Origin: a bacterium
GTDB lineage: Bacteria; NPL-UPA2; JAUVJM01
Assembly (NCBI GenBank): GCA_030606215.1
Contig: JAUWGW010000020.1
Span: 1-30,156, forward strand
Direction: 5' to 3'
Length of the DNA stretch: 30,156 nucleotides
Shown piece by piece: positions 8,036 through 14,995 of the stretch; positions within the stretch are counted from its first letter, which is position 1; the number at the start of each line of letters is the position of its first letter. The notes under the pieces are model-generated. The model did no database searches. It was not told where the DNA came from and saw only the letters and a program-made list of their open reading frames with translations. The translations under genes were made by a program, and so were the position numbers.

Positions 8036-8764
8036 ATGAGATTTTTTTCAAGAAAGAGCAAGGATAGCAGGTCCCGCATACTGAAAACGTATGGTCTGAG
8101 CGAATCTGTAATCAGGGAGAAGCTTGGAGATGTCGCTCAGCGTGGTCTATATTTTGAGATTCTCAGCCATCCGAAAGGAGTTGATTTGAGAATTGTGGTT
8201 GAAGGGGAGAGCGAGAAAGCTCTGGAGAGAATGGTTGAGGCAGTTGAGAAAAGAATAAGACATCGTCTCGGTGAGCATGTCTTCGGAATTAACGGGGATA
8301 AGATGGAAACTGCGGTGGGGAAGGCTCTCCTCGCTCAGAAAAAGACAATTGCTGTGGCTGAGTCCTGCACCGGAGGATTGCTCTGTCACTGGCTTACTAA
8401 TGTGCCGGGTAGTTCTGAATATTTTAAGCAGGGTATAATTGCATATAGTAATGAAAGTAAGGTTGCACTTCTAAATGTCCCCGGGGAAATACTGACTACA
8501 TCCGGGGCGGTCAGCAGTCAAACTGTGGAGGCAATGGCAAAAGGTATAAGACAGATTAGCAAGACCGATATTGGTCTTGCTGTTAGCGGGATTGCCGGTC
8601 CGGGTGGGGGAACAGCGGAAAAACCTGTGGGTCTGGTGTGGCTCGGGCTTGCTGATAATGTTAAAGTTATAAGTGAAGAACATCATTTCAGAGGGGGGAG
8701 AGAGTTGATTAAAATACAAGCCTCACAGGCTGCGCTTGACCTTGTGAGGAGAAATCTGCGGTGA
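8036..8764 (+). CDS. cinA: CinA/PncC-type nicotinamide-nucleotide amidohydrolase lacking the N-terminal domain
   Basis: The C-terminal domain (about residues 85-240) is a PncC/CinA deamidase, which converts NMN to nicotinate mononucleotide. It shows AVAESCTGGLL with candidate nucleophile Ser110, LTNVPGSSEYFKQGIIAYSN, GAVSSQTVEAMAKGIRQ and AVSGIAGPGGGTAEKPVGLV. Residues about 14-85 (RILKTYGLSESVIREKL ... VFGINGD) match the middle linker domain of full-length CinA. The first domain of CinA (MoCF-like, about 170-200 residues) is absent. The ORF begins 14 bp after a repeat copy, with a weak ribosome binding site. The gene is therefore longer than a stand-alone PncC (about 160 aa) and shorter than CinA (about 410 aa). 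The amidase part appears intact. The stop overlaps the thpR GTG by 4 bp. The cinA-thpR-recA order is common. Confidence 0.88.
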   Translation: MRFFSRKSKDSRSRILKTYGLSESVIREKLGDVAQRGLYFEILSHPKGVDLRIVVEGESEKALERMVEAVEKRIRHRLGEHVFGINGDKMETAVGKALLAQKKTIAVAESCTGGLLCHWLTNVPGSSEYFKQGIIAYSNESKVALLNVPGEILTTSGAVSSQTVEAMAKGIRQISKTDIGLAVSGIAGPGGGTAEKPVGLVWLGLADNVKVISEEHHFRGGRELIKIQASQAALDLVRRNLR

Positions 8765-9375
8765 GTGAGAAGAAGATAAGGACATTTATTTCAGTTGTGC
8801 TTTCGGATGAGATAAAGGGGAAGTTGGGGGAAGTGATTGAAAGTTTAAGGGAAACAGATGCAGGAGTGAGGTATGTAAAACCTGAGAATGCTCATCTGAC
8901 CCTGAGGTTTCTTGGTTATGTGAATGAGTCAAAGGTGGAAGATATAAAGATTGCCTTAGGAACTGCATTACAGGGCATTAAACCATTTGATGTATCATTC
9001 TTGGGGATTGGCGCTTTTCCGAATGTGAATGTCCCAAAGGTTGTGTGGGCGGGAATAAGAGAAGGAAGAGAGACGCTTCATGAAATACGGGATAGATTAG
9101 AAGAGAATCTTTCAAAAATTGGTATTGAGAAGGAGAGAAGGCAGTACCATTCACATCTGACAGTTGGAAGAGTGAAATCAGAGAGGGGAAGGGATAAACT
9201 TGTATCATGGTTGAAATCAAATGCGGAGCTTGAAATTGGTTCTATGAAAGTATCTGAAATAATATTAATGGAGAGTATGTTGAAGAAAGAAGGCCCGGAA
9301 TATTTTCCACTAAAAGTGGTCAGTTTAGAAAAGGAGGAGGATGGTGATGAGCAGACAGAAGGAGAAGGGGAGTAA
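8761..9375 (+). CDS. thpR: RNA 2',3'-cyclic phosphodiesterase ThpR (LigT family)
   Basis: This 2H-phosphoesterase hydrolyses 2',3'-cyclic phosphate ends on RNA to 2'-phosphates. The 204-residue protein has the two diagnostic H-x-T/S-x motifs, HLTLRFLG (His45) and HLTVGRVK (His132), and starts with the typical [15 protein letters not shown]. The GTG start overlaps the cinA stop (GTGA). The last 29 bases overlap the start of recA and supply its ribosome binding site, so the three genes are probably co-expressed. Confidence 0.93.
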   Translation: MSEKKIRTFISVVLSDEIKGKLGEVIESLRETDAGVRYVKPENAHLTLRFLGYVNESKVEDIKIALGTALQGIKPFDVSFLGIGAFPNVNVPKVVWAGIREGRETLHEIRDRLEENLSKIGIEKERRQYHSHLTVGRVKSERGRDKLVSWLKSNAELEIGSMKVSEIILMESMLKKEGPEYFPLKVVSLEKEEDGDEQTEGEGE

Positions 9376-10360
9376 AGAGAAAGCGCTTGAGATGGCAATG
9401 AGCCAGATTGAGAAACGGTTTGGACGTGGTGCTATAATGAAACTCGGTATGGAAGCCGCTCAGGTTAAAGTTGATATTATCCCGACAGGGTCAATTTCAC
9501 TTGATCTTGCTCTTGGGATTGGTGGGGTCCCAAGAGGGAGAGTTGTGGAGATTTTTGGTCCTGAAGCATCCGGGAAGACAACCCTTGCCCTCCACATTGT
9601 TGCCGAGGCGCAGAAGATGGGAGGCGTAGCCGCCTTCATTGACGCTGAACATGCTCTTGACCCTGCTTATACCCGCCGGATAGGGGTTGACCTTGATAAT
9701 CTTCTAATTTCACAGCCGGATACAGGAGAACAGGCTCTTGAGATAACCGAAGCGCTTGTAAGGAATAATGCAGTCGATGTCATAGTGATAGATTCTGTTG
9801 CCGCTCTTGTGCCGAGAGCTGAAATAGAAGGGGAGATGGGGGAGGCGCAGATGGGGCTTCAGGCGAGGCTTATGTCGCAGGCTATGCGTAAACTCACCGG
9901 AGTTATAAGTAAATCAAAAACATGCGTGGTATTTCTCAATCAGATTCGGATGAAGATTGGGGTTATGTTTGGGAATCCTGAGACTACTCCTGGCGGACGG
10001 GCACTCAAATTTTATTCTTCAGTCAGGCTTGATATAAGAAGAACCGGTTCCATAAAAGAAGGGCAGGAAGTAAAAGGTAACCGCACACGTGTAAAAGTTG
10101 TGAAGAATAAGGTTGCCCCTCCATTCAAACAGGCTGAGTTTGATCTAATGTATAATCAGGGTATATCAAAAGAGGGAGAGATTCTTGATATGGGGGTAGG
10201 TGAAGAAGGGCTTATTGAGAAAAGTGGAGCCTGGTATATTTACGGGAAGGAGCGTATAGGCCAAGGGCGTGAGAATGCAAGGGCGTATTTGAGAGCCCAT
10301 CCTGAGCTGATGAAACAACTTGAAGATAAACTCAGATCCATACTAAATAAGCAGGATTAG
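9347..10360 (+). CDS. recA: Recombinase RecA
   Basis: RecA forms filaments on single-stranded DNA, catalyses strand exchange and triggers LexA-type self-cleavage. It contains the Walker A motif GPEASGKT (residues 71-78), [40 protein letters not shown], loop L2 region [20 protein letters not shown], and [23 protein letters not shown] 9347 ([10 protein letters not shown]) is preferred over ATG 9341: AAGGAGG at 9331-9337 is nine bases from the former and three from the latter. With this start the protein has 337 residues, normal for the family, with a short and not strongly acidic tail. No LexA box was recognised. recX, often adjacent to recA, is about 7.4 kb downstream. Confidence 0.98.
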   Translation: MSRQKEKGSKEKALEMAMSQIEKRFGRGAIMKLGMEAAQVKVDIIPTGSISLDLALGIGGVPRGRVVEIFGPEASGKTTLALHIVAEAQKMGGVAAFIDAEHALDPAYTRRIGVDLDNLLISQPDTGEQALEITEALVRNNAVDVIVIDSVAALVPRAEIEGEMGEAQMGLQARLMSQAMRKLTGVISKSKTCVVFLNQIRMKIGVMFGNPETTPGGRALKFYSSVRLDIRRTGSIKEGQEVKGNRTRVKVVKNKVAPPFKQAEFDLMYNQGISKEGEILDMGVGEEGLIEKSGAWYIYGKERIGQGRENARAYLRAHPELMKQLEDKLRSILNKQD

Positions 10361-10370
10361 AGATTGAATT

Positions 10371-10411
10371 GTAGTGGCAGCCCCTGCTTGCGCAGGGGTT
10401 GCTCTGCTGAA
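10371..10411. repeat. Palindromic repeat with GTAGTGGC end
   Basis: GTAGTGGC at 10371-10378 is the same end as the 3352 element. It is followed by a strong hairpin, CCCCTGC (10381-10387) pairing with GCAGGGG (10392-10398) around TTGC. It lies 10 bp after the recA stop and may serve as a transcript 3' end, but no T-run follows. Confidence 0.6.
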
Positions 10412-10435
10412 TTAAGTGAATGCTCAGTAAAGTAC

Positions 10436-10467
10436 GTGTCATTCTGAACGGAGGGAAGAATCTGGGG
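10436..10467. repeat. Short GTCATTCTGAACGGAGGGAAG-type repeat
   Basis: The sequence resembles the widespread GTCATTCTGAGCGAAGCGAAGAATCT-like interspersed repeat known from many bacterial and metagenomic genomes. Only one copy is in the window. Recognition is from memory of that motif, so this is tentative. Confidence 0.35.
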
Positions 10468-10511
10468 GAGGAGCATAATTGAAATTTCAGTGGTTTATAA
10501 GTCTGCGATAT

Positions 10512-10733
10512 TTAAAAAGGAGAGGGAATTTTTTTTGCTGTCTTTATTTGTTTTACTATATTCTTCACATCTAGCCCATTCAACCACTGCCTTTTGTCTT
10601 TAGTGTAATTCCCACTTCCTGTTTCAAATTGTTGCAGAAAACGGGCCATACCAACAGGCCCCAAAGACTTACGCAGGACATCCAGTCCCGTCTTTCTTAT
10701 TTTTACAGGACTAATTATTGTTCGCGTCGTCAT
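10512..10733 (-). CDS. Small antitoxin-like protein (partner of a PIN-domain toxin)
   Basis: This 73-residue protein is preceded by an excellent Shine-Dalgarno sequence (GGAGGTGA, 8 bases before the ATG), so it is very likely expressed. The sequence GPVGMARFLQQFETGSGNYT followed by KDKRQWLNGL resembles a small protein family that I recall as occurring next to PIN-domain proteins. Its start overlaps by 4 bp (ATGA) the stop of a truncated PIN-domain reading frame. The role as antitoxin is inferred from size and context; no DNA-binding motif is obvious. No intact toxin partner follows it downstream. Confidence 0.7.
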   Translation of the reverse strand: MTTRTIISPVKIRKTGLDVLRKSLGPVGMARFLQQFETGSGNYTKDKRQWLNGLDVKNIVKQIKTAKKIPSPF

Positions 10734-10876
10734 TTTTTAATCACCTCCATTTGCCATTTTCCACTTAAACAATGGTTTAAGGTTGTAAGGATAGATTCTG
10801 ATTCAATACGAATTCTGTCCTGTGTCTGATCATCAAACGGACGGTTTAAACAACAAACATCTAAATAAATTCTCAT
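10730..10876 (-). pseudogene. Truncated PIN-domain toxin (N-terminal 40 or so residues)
   Basis: A 48-codon frame starts at 10876 and reads MRIYLDVCCLNRPFDDQTQD then RIRIESESILTTLNHCLSGKW. This matches the N-terminus of a PIN-domain RNase family (first catalytic Asp in IYLDVC). It then runs into QMEVIKK, which is simply translation of the Shine-Dalgarno region of the antitoxin-like gene, and stops overlapping its ATG. A complete PIN protein would need roughly 100 more residues with further acidic positions, so this piece cannot be an active nuclease. No ribosome binding site is obvious. A plausible promoter lies upstream (10907-10935). Confidence 0.7.
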
Positions 10877-10906
10877 TTCGGAAAATAACTTTTTTCAACT
10901 ATAAGT

Positions 10907-10935
10907 GTTATAACCTACTATTTTCTCTTTTGCAA
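10907..10935 (-). promoter_or_regulatory. Candidate sigma-70-type promoter for the PIN/antitoxin unit
   Basis: On the minus strand, TTGCAA (10935-10930), a 17-base spacer and TATAAC (10912-10907) give a -35/-10 pair about 30 bases before the ATG at 10876. Confidence 0.4.
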
Positions 10936-11303
10936 CAACTTTTTCCCCGGAACTTTATCTACAAAGAATTTATCCTTGAATGTATCTGTAGTGAATATCA
11001 GCGGCTCAGGCAGCCCTTCTTCTCTAATAAACTCTTTAAATCCTCGTATTCTTTCCATGTCCCTCCATCCCGCATTAAGTTCAGGTATTTTTCTTCTTCT
11101 CTCGGTGAATCATCAGTGATATAGATAATTATTTCTAACCCATGGTTCATGGCTTCTTTTTGAATAGATGTTAATAAGCAGGAGAAGAAAGGGGTGAGAG
11201 AATTGAATATTATCCCAACAGTATCGGTTTTTCTTGTGACAAGGGTTCGTGCACTTTTACTGGGAACATAATTATACTTTTCAATTAGGTCTAGAACCTT
11301 CCA
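10918..11303 (-). pseudogene. Decayed LacI-family transcriptional regulator
   Basis: Minus-strand translation in one frame (11303 to 10998) gives WKVLDLIEKYNYVPSKSART followed by LVTRKTDTVGIIF. This is the end of a LacI headpiece and hinge, running into the first strand of a periplasmic-binding-like sensor domain. It continues with a DDSPREEEKYLNLM segment typical of LacI proteins. A second frame (about 11060 to 10918) gives MERIRGFKEFIREEGLPEPL, the 'RxxGFxxAL' segment that normally lies about 100 residues further along. The helix-turn-helix start, the middle of the sensor and the C-terminus are missing, and a frameshift joins the two parts. This region has no other gene. Former role: sugar-responsive repressor. 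Confidence 0.7.
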
Positions 11304-11386
11304 AGTGCAGAGAAGGGAATGGCTACTTCCAAAACCCGTTTGTCATCCATATCCTTCCAATTATTCAGAGTTCCGTTCACCAGTAC

Positions 11387-11415
11387 TTGACAAAGGAGAG
11401 AGCCCAGTGTATATT
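11387..11415 (+). promoter_or_regulatory. Near-consensus promoter for the abiE operon
   Basis: TTGACA (11387-11392), a 17-base spacer and TATATT (11410-11415) lie 38 bases before the preferred AbiEi ATG at 11453. GTGT...ACAC flanks the -10 region, but I see no strong operator palindrome. Confidence 0.6.
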
Positions 11416-11452
11416 TATATCAATAACACCCATAAAAATAGGTATAACAGAC

Positions 11453-12079
11453 ATGAAGTATGGAGATTTTTTAACTACAATTAGAAAAAACAGAATTTAT
11501 ATCTTTACCGCGGATGAGTTATCAAGATACTTTCCTGATTCTGCAATGAAGACTATCCAAAATCAAATTCAGGTATGGGTGGAACGAGGATTATTATTTA
11601 GGCTTAAGCGAGGAGTTTATAAAATTCAGTTCCCTGAAGGCGGTCCCGATCTGCCGGATCTGTATATTGCCAACAGGCTTTATGAACCATCGTATGTTTC
11701 GTTAGAGACTGCATTGTCTTTTTATAGTCTAATTCCTGAAGTGGCCGCTGAAGTTACTTCAGTAACAACTCGTCAGACGAAGTTGTTCCGGAATGAATTT
11801 GGCAGTTTTAAATATAGTTCATGCAAAAATGAAGCCTATTGTGGTTATAAAATTATGCTTTATGAGAATTTTAAGATTTATGTTGCCGAAAAGGAAAAAG
11901 CACTCGTAGATTTTGTATATTTTAAACATAGATACGGAGAAAAAATTGATGTAGACGCAGAGCGTTTTGATAAGGAAAAATTAAACGAATGCTCATGGAA
12001 CAAAGTCTTTCATTACGCCGCTATTTATAATAAGAAGACATTGTCAGTGCTAAAGAGGATTAGGGAAGGATTAAGATGA
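11453..12079 (+). CDS. abiEi: AbiEi-type antitoxin / transcriptional regulator
   Basis: In AbiE systems, AbiEi counteracts the nucleotidyltransferase AbiEii without direct binding (type IV) and represses the operon. Residues about 1-60 look like a winged helix (DFLTTIRKNRIYIFTADELS, QIQVWVERGLLFRLKRGVYK). The next part shows the family pattern LYEPSYVSLETALSFYSLIP, TSVTTRQTK and the YVAEKEKALVDFVYF segment. Length from ATG 11453 is 208 residues. The open frame extends to 11249, but that stretch reads as non-coding and contains the promoter, so the internal ATG is preferred. It overlaps abiEii by 4 bp (ATGA). Confidence 0.85.
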   Translation: MKYGDFLTTIRKNRIYIFTADELSRYFPDSAMKTIQNQIQVWVERGLLFRLKRGVYKIQFPEGGPDLPDLYIANRLYEPSYVSLETALSFYSLIPEVAAEVTSVTTRQTKLFRNEFGSFKYSSCKNEAYCGYKIMLYENFKIYVAEKEKALVDFVYFKHRYGEKIDVDAERFDKEKLNECSWNKVFHYAAIYNKKTLSVLKRIREGLR

Positions 12080-12867
12080 TTACCTTAGATTCCTTAATGG
12101 AAGAAGCCCAACGTCTCAGTCTGCCGTTACACAAAAAACGTGCTATCTTAAGAGAGTATCTTCAGGTGCTAATGCTTAATGCTATCTATAAACATAAGCT
12201 TGGGAACAAGATGTATTTTATGGGCGGGACTGCATTGAGGTTTTTCTATAAACTTCCGAGATTTTCCGAAGATTTAGATTTTAATGCAAAAGGATTGTCC
12301 AGTGAAGAATTTGATTCTTTGTTAGATGTTGTCGGAGTATCTTTAAAAAATGAGGGCTTTGAGGTTAGTATAAGAAGGAAAGATATTTATGATGTATATT
12401 CTGCCAGGATTGGTTTTAGGTCTGTGATGAAAAATTTTGGATTGGTTGACCAGAGAGGAGAAGATATTGTTATCAAGATAGAAACAAACAATCCCGTCTG
12501 GCAAATGAAATATGAGCCCATGGCTCTTTCTGCTTTTGGTCTTCTGTTCACGGCTCTACTAATGGATAAAGGGTCGTTTCTTGCCGAGAAATCCCATGCC
12601 TTTATCCGTAGATGTAGAGGCAGGGATATTTATGACGTGTTATTTATGCTGCGTCTTAAATTTCCTCTTGATAAAAAGATGTTCTCAGCAAAAAAAATCA
12701 AAGGTAATCCTAAAGAGATGTTGCTGGATAAATTTAGAAATTTGAAGGAAGATGACCTTAAAAGATTAGCCAAGCAGGTGAGACCCTTTTTATTTAAGGA
12801 AGGTGAAGTTGAATTAGTTGAAAAAGCGTCCTTTTATGGACAAGAATTACTGAAGAATTATAGATAG
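12076..12867 (+). CDS. abiEii: AbiEii-type nucleotidyltransferase toxin
   Basis: AbiEii/DUF1814 proteins are minimal nucleotidyltransferases that halt growth, in characterised members by modifying tRNA, and they protect the population from phage. The 263-residue protein has the GG[ST]xxR-type motif MGGTALRFFY (Gly50-Gly51-Thr52) and RFSEDLDF with the metal-binding Asp66 and Asp68. A downstream EPMALSAFGLLFTALLMDK segment and RCRGRDIYDVLFML carry the usual basic and acidic residues. All these positions appear intact, so it should be active. It is the second gene of an operon with AbiEi (ATGA overlap). It sits beside a degraded toxin-antitoxin unit in a region that looks like a variable island. 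Confidence 0.87.
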   Translation: MITLDSLMEEAQRLSLPLHKKRAILREYLQVLMLNAIYKHKLGNKMYFMGGTALRFFYKLPRFSEDLDFNAKGLSSEEFDSLLDVVGVSLKNEGFEVSIRRKDIYDVYSARIGFRSVMKNFGLVDQRGEDIVIKIETNNPVWQMKYEPMALSAFGLLFTALLMDKGSFLAEKSHAFIRRCRGRDIYDVLFMLRLKFPLDKKMFSAKKIKGNPKEMLLDKFRNLKEDDLKRLAKQVRPFLFKEGEVELVEKASFYGQELLKNYR

Positions 12868-13034
12868 TTTTTACCCCCTCACCTGCTTCCGAGATGTCTT
12901 TAAAACGATTTCTGGCTACGGAAAAATTTCCAAAATCCTGTTGCACTGTTAGCTTTCAGGTGGTAGCATACGATTGCTGACAGTCAAAAAAATTGGGAAA
13001 AACTTGACAGAGAACGGCTTAATGGTTACCGAAA

Positions 13035-14030
13035 GTGAGCTCTGGCAGCAAAAGAATCGGCCGAGAAAGGCTGTTTTGTCAAAGTTCGGCAGGTGGGGGG
13101 ATAGCGACGGAATCTAAAAGTCTTGAGAGAGTTGGTATTGGGAGGATAATGGAGGAGGCTTATCACCAGCATATTGTCATACCTGCTTTTAATGTTCCCT
13201 ATCTTCCAATGATAAAACCTATTGTTGATACGCTTAGAGGTTTTGATTGTTTTGGACTTGTAGAAGTTGCACGACCTGATGTGGAAAAATTTGAGGCTGG
13301 AAGTTTCAAGAAAGTGGCTGATGAATTCAATAAGTATGCTGACCGCAATTTCACCCGTCTTCATCAGGACCATATTCCTGTAATTGATGAAGATTGGCAG
13401 GAAGTTGATTGGAGAAGTCTTATACAGGAAGCTCTTAACCTCAACTATGACTCTGTAATGGTGGATGGTTCAAGACTCTCTCTGAAAGAAAATATCAAAG
13501 TCGCAAGAACTGTTGTTGATATGGCGCATGCAGAAGGTGTGCCGGTGGAGGCAGAGCTTGGAGCTGTTCTCGGGCATGAGAAAGGACCTCTACCACCGTA
13601 TGAAGAGCTATTTAGTTCAGGAAGGGGATTTACCAGGGTGGATGAAGCAAAGAAGTTTGTGGAGGAGACAAAGATTGACTGGCTCTCAGTTGCTATTGGG
13701 AATATTCACGGAGCTATAGTAGGAGTTGCGAAAGACAAGAAGAAAATTTCTGCAAAACTCAACATTGACCATCTACGAAAACTATCAGAGGCAGTTGGGA
13801 TTCCTCTTGTTCTTCATGGTGGTTCTGGAGTAAAACAGGAATCAGTTCTTTCTGCTATTCAGAATGGTATTACAAAGATAAATGTTGGGACAGTTTTAAG
13901 ACAGGCATATGAGAAGAATAAGGGAGATATACATCTTGCACGGGATACTGTCAGGAAAGAAGTGGAATATCTCATTAAGGACTACTATTATATTCAGGGA
14001 AGTGCCACAAGGTTAAATATAAGGGGTTAA
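13035..14030 (+). CDS. Class II fructose-bisphosphate aldolase-family protein
   Basis: Zn-dependent aldolases of this family (Fba/GatY/KbaY) cleave ketose bisphosphates such as fructose- or tagatose-1,6-bisphosphate. The TIM-barrel signatures are present: VIPAFNVPYLPM, RLHQDHIPV (metal His and catalytic Asp), PVEAELGAVLGHEKGPLP, AIGNIHGAIVG (metal His), VLHGGSGV (metal His) and ITKINVGTVLRQAYEKNK. The start is uncertain: GTG 13035 gives 331 residues, but the first 25 or so look unlike protein. ATG 13149 (293 residues), preceded by GGGAGG, cuts very close to conserved sequence. Substrate cannot be read from sequence. A broken isomerase begins 2 bp after the stop, so the pair was probably a sugar catabolic operon. 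Confidence 0.85.
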   Translation: MSSGSKRIGRERLFCQSSAGGGIATESKSLERVGIGRIMEEAYHQHIVIPAFNVPYLPMIKPIVDTLRGFDCFGLVEVARPDVEKFEAGSFKKVADEFNKYADRNFTRLHQDHIPVIDEDWQEVDWRSLIQEALNLNYDSVMVDGSRLSLKENIKVARTVVDMAHAEGVPVEAELGAVLGHEKGPLPPYEELFSSGRGFTRVDEAKKFVEETKIDWLSVAIGNIHGAIVGVAKDKKKISAKLNIDHLRKLSEAVGIPLVLHGGSGVKQESVLSAIQNGITKINVGTVLRQAYEKNKGDIHLARDTVRKEVEYLIKDYYYIQGSATRLNIRG

Positions 14031-14032
14031 AT

Positions 14033-14978
14033 ATGATACAGCCAAAAATAGGATTTATAGTCTATGGGGTCCATAAGGATGGGCTCAAGGATCCTATGGG
14101 GGTTCCCTTCGTTGATGATAAGATTATAGCCAATTCCAAAAAGGCGTTGGTAAATCAGGGAATGAGACTTGTTTGACTTCTATGCCATCCAATCCTTTCC
14201 GGGACTTGCTGACGATTATTCAGCAACCTGTTTTGCCCAGAGTATGATGCTTGAAGATGGTTATGGTGCTTCTACTCTGGGAGATTTCAATACTGCCTTA
14301 ACTGTACTGCTTTTAACTAAACTCAGTAAAGAAAGGGTATATTACGGATTTTCGGCAAATGGAAGTTTAAAACATACAATACGAGGGAGGAATGGATATG
14401 AGACTTTTCAGAAGTTATATGTTGATTCTGCTGGCACTATCCTTAAGTCTATTTGCTGGATGCGGTAAGAAGAGAGTCTGAATGAGCCGGGAAGCATCTT
14501 AGGACAAAACCAGATATACCTTGATGCGATGGAATATTGCTATACTATAAACGAGTTATACAGCGACCTTGCTTCTCCGGAAGAACAGCAGGCCGCAATG
14601 ACAGATGCAATGGACTTAGTAAATTTGGACCTCAAGCCGGTAGGCGGGGTTCTTGCGGAATTGGAGAAGAAGCTTAACGACCTTGTTACGGAGCAATAAA
14701 ACCAAGCTCCCTATGCCCACCAGAACTTTCCGTTTTTTTTGCTCACTTAGCCCGGGGAAATGTGATATAAGCTGTAAGGCCGCTTTACAAAGGACCCTAT
14801 ACCAGAGGATTTCTTTGGCTGCGCGGGTGTGGCGGAGATCGAGGGATTGCAGGATGCGCTTCAGAGAATAGGATATATGGGACATCGGCATCATGTCAGC
14901 GTAACTCCTGGTGAAGTCCTTGAGCCTGTCAAAGAAGCTTTTGAAAAATATCTTGGTTATGAGGTGAGTGTAGTATGA
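14033..14978 (+). pseudogene. Fragmented L-fucose/L-arabinose isomerase-like gene
   Basis: Three pieces of one family lie in order. The N-terminus at 14033-14176 reads MIQPKIGFIVYGVHKDGLKD then PMGVPFVDDKII, and stops after 47 codons. A middle piece at about 14174-14350, in another frame, reads FDFYAIQSFPGLADDYSATC then LGDFNTALTVLLLTKLS. The C-terminus at 14778-14978 reads RFTKDPIPEDFFGCAGVAEI then GYMGHRHHVSVTPGEV and ends YLGYEVSVV. A complete member would have about 450 residues. Some 200 are missing between pieces one and two, and a foreign stretch of about 430 bp separates pieces two and three. Such enzymes interconvert aldoses and ketoses. The gene starts 2 bp after the aldolase. It cannot make a functional isomerase. 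Confidence 0.8.
14398..14699 (+). pseudogene. Small lipoprotein gene with a frameshift, lying within the broken isomerase
   Basis: ATG 14398 follows GGGAGGA at 7 bases and encodes a lipoprotein signal peptide, MRLFRSYMLILLALSLSLFA then GCGKKR (lipobox LFAGC), which meets a stop at 14479-14481. Shifting frame by one base near 14472 gives an open continuation of about 70 residues (SLNEPGSILGQNQIYLDAME then YCYTINELYSDLASPEEQQA, ending at TAA 14697-14699) that reads like a helical secreted protein. A single-base change, or a sequencing error, would restore about 100 residues. Function is unknown. It occupies the gap between the second and third isomerase pieces. Confidence 0.6.
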
Positions 14979-14995
14979 GTTTAAAAAGATGCTTC

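Noticed and set aside
10822-11124. 100-aa plus-strand ORF after recA
   Set aside because: The opposite strand carries recognisable LacI and PIN fragments, and the plus-strand translation looks random.
11249-11452. N-terminal extension of AbiEi
   Set aside because: The extension contains the promoter, overlaps the end of the LacI remnant and does not resemble AbiEi, so ATG 11453 was used.
14352-14380. TCGGCA-17-TACAAT promoter before the small lipoprotein
   Set aside because: The -10 box ends only 17 bases before the ATG, leaving the Shine-Dalgarno sequence at the expected transcript start, and the -35 box is poor.
14616-14894. 92-aa minus-strand ORF across the isomerase remnant
   Set aside because: It is antisense to the lipoprotein continuation and the isomerase C-terminal piece, both of which read like real protein.
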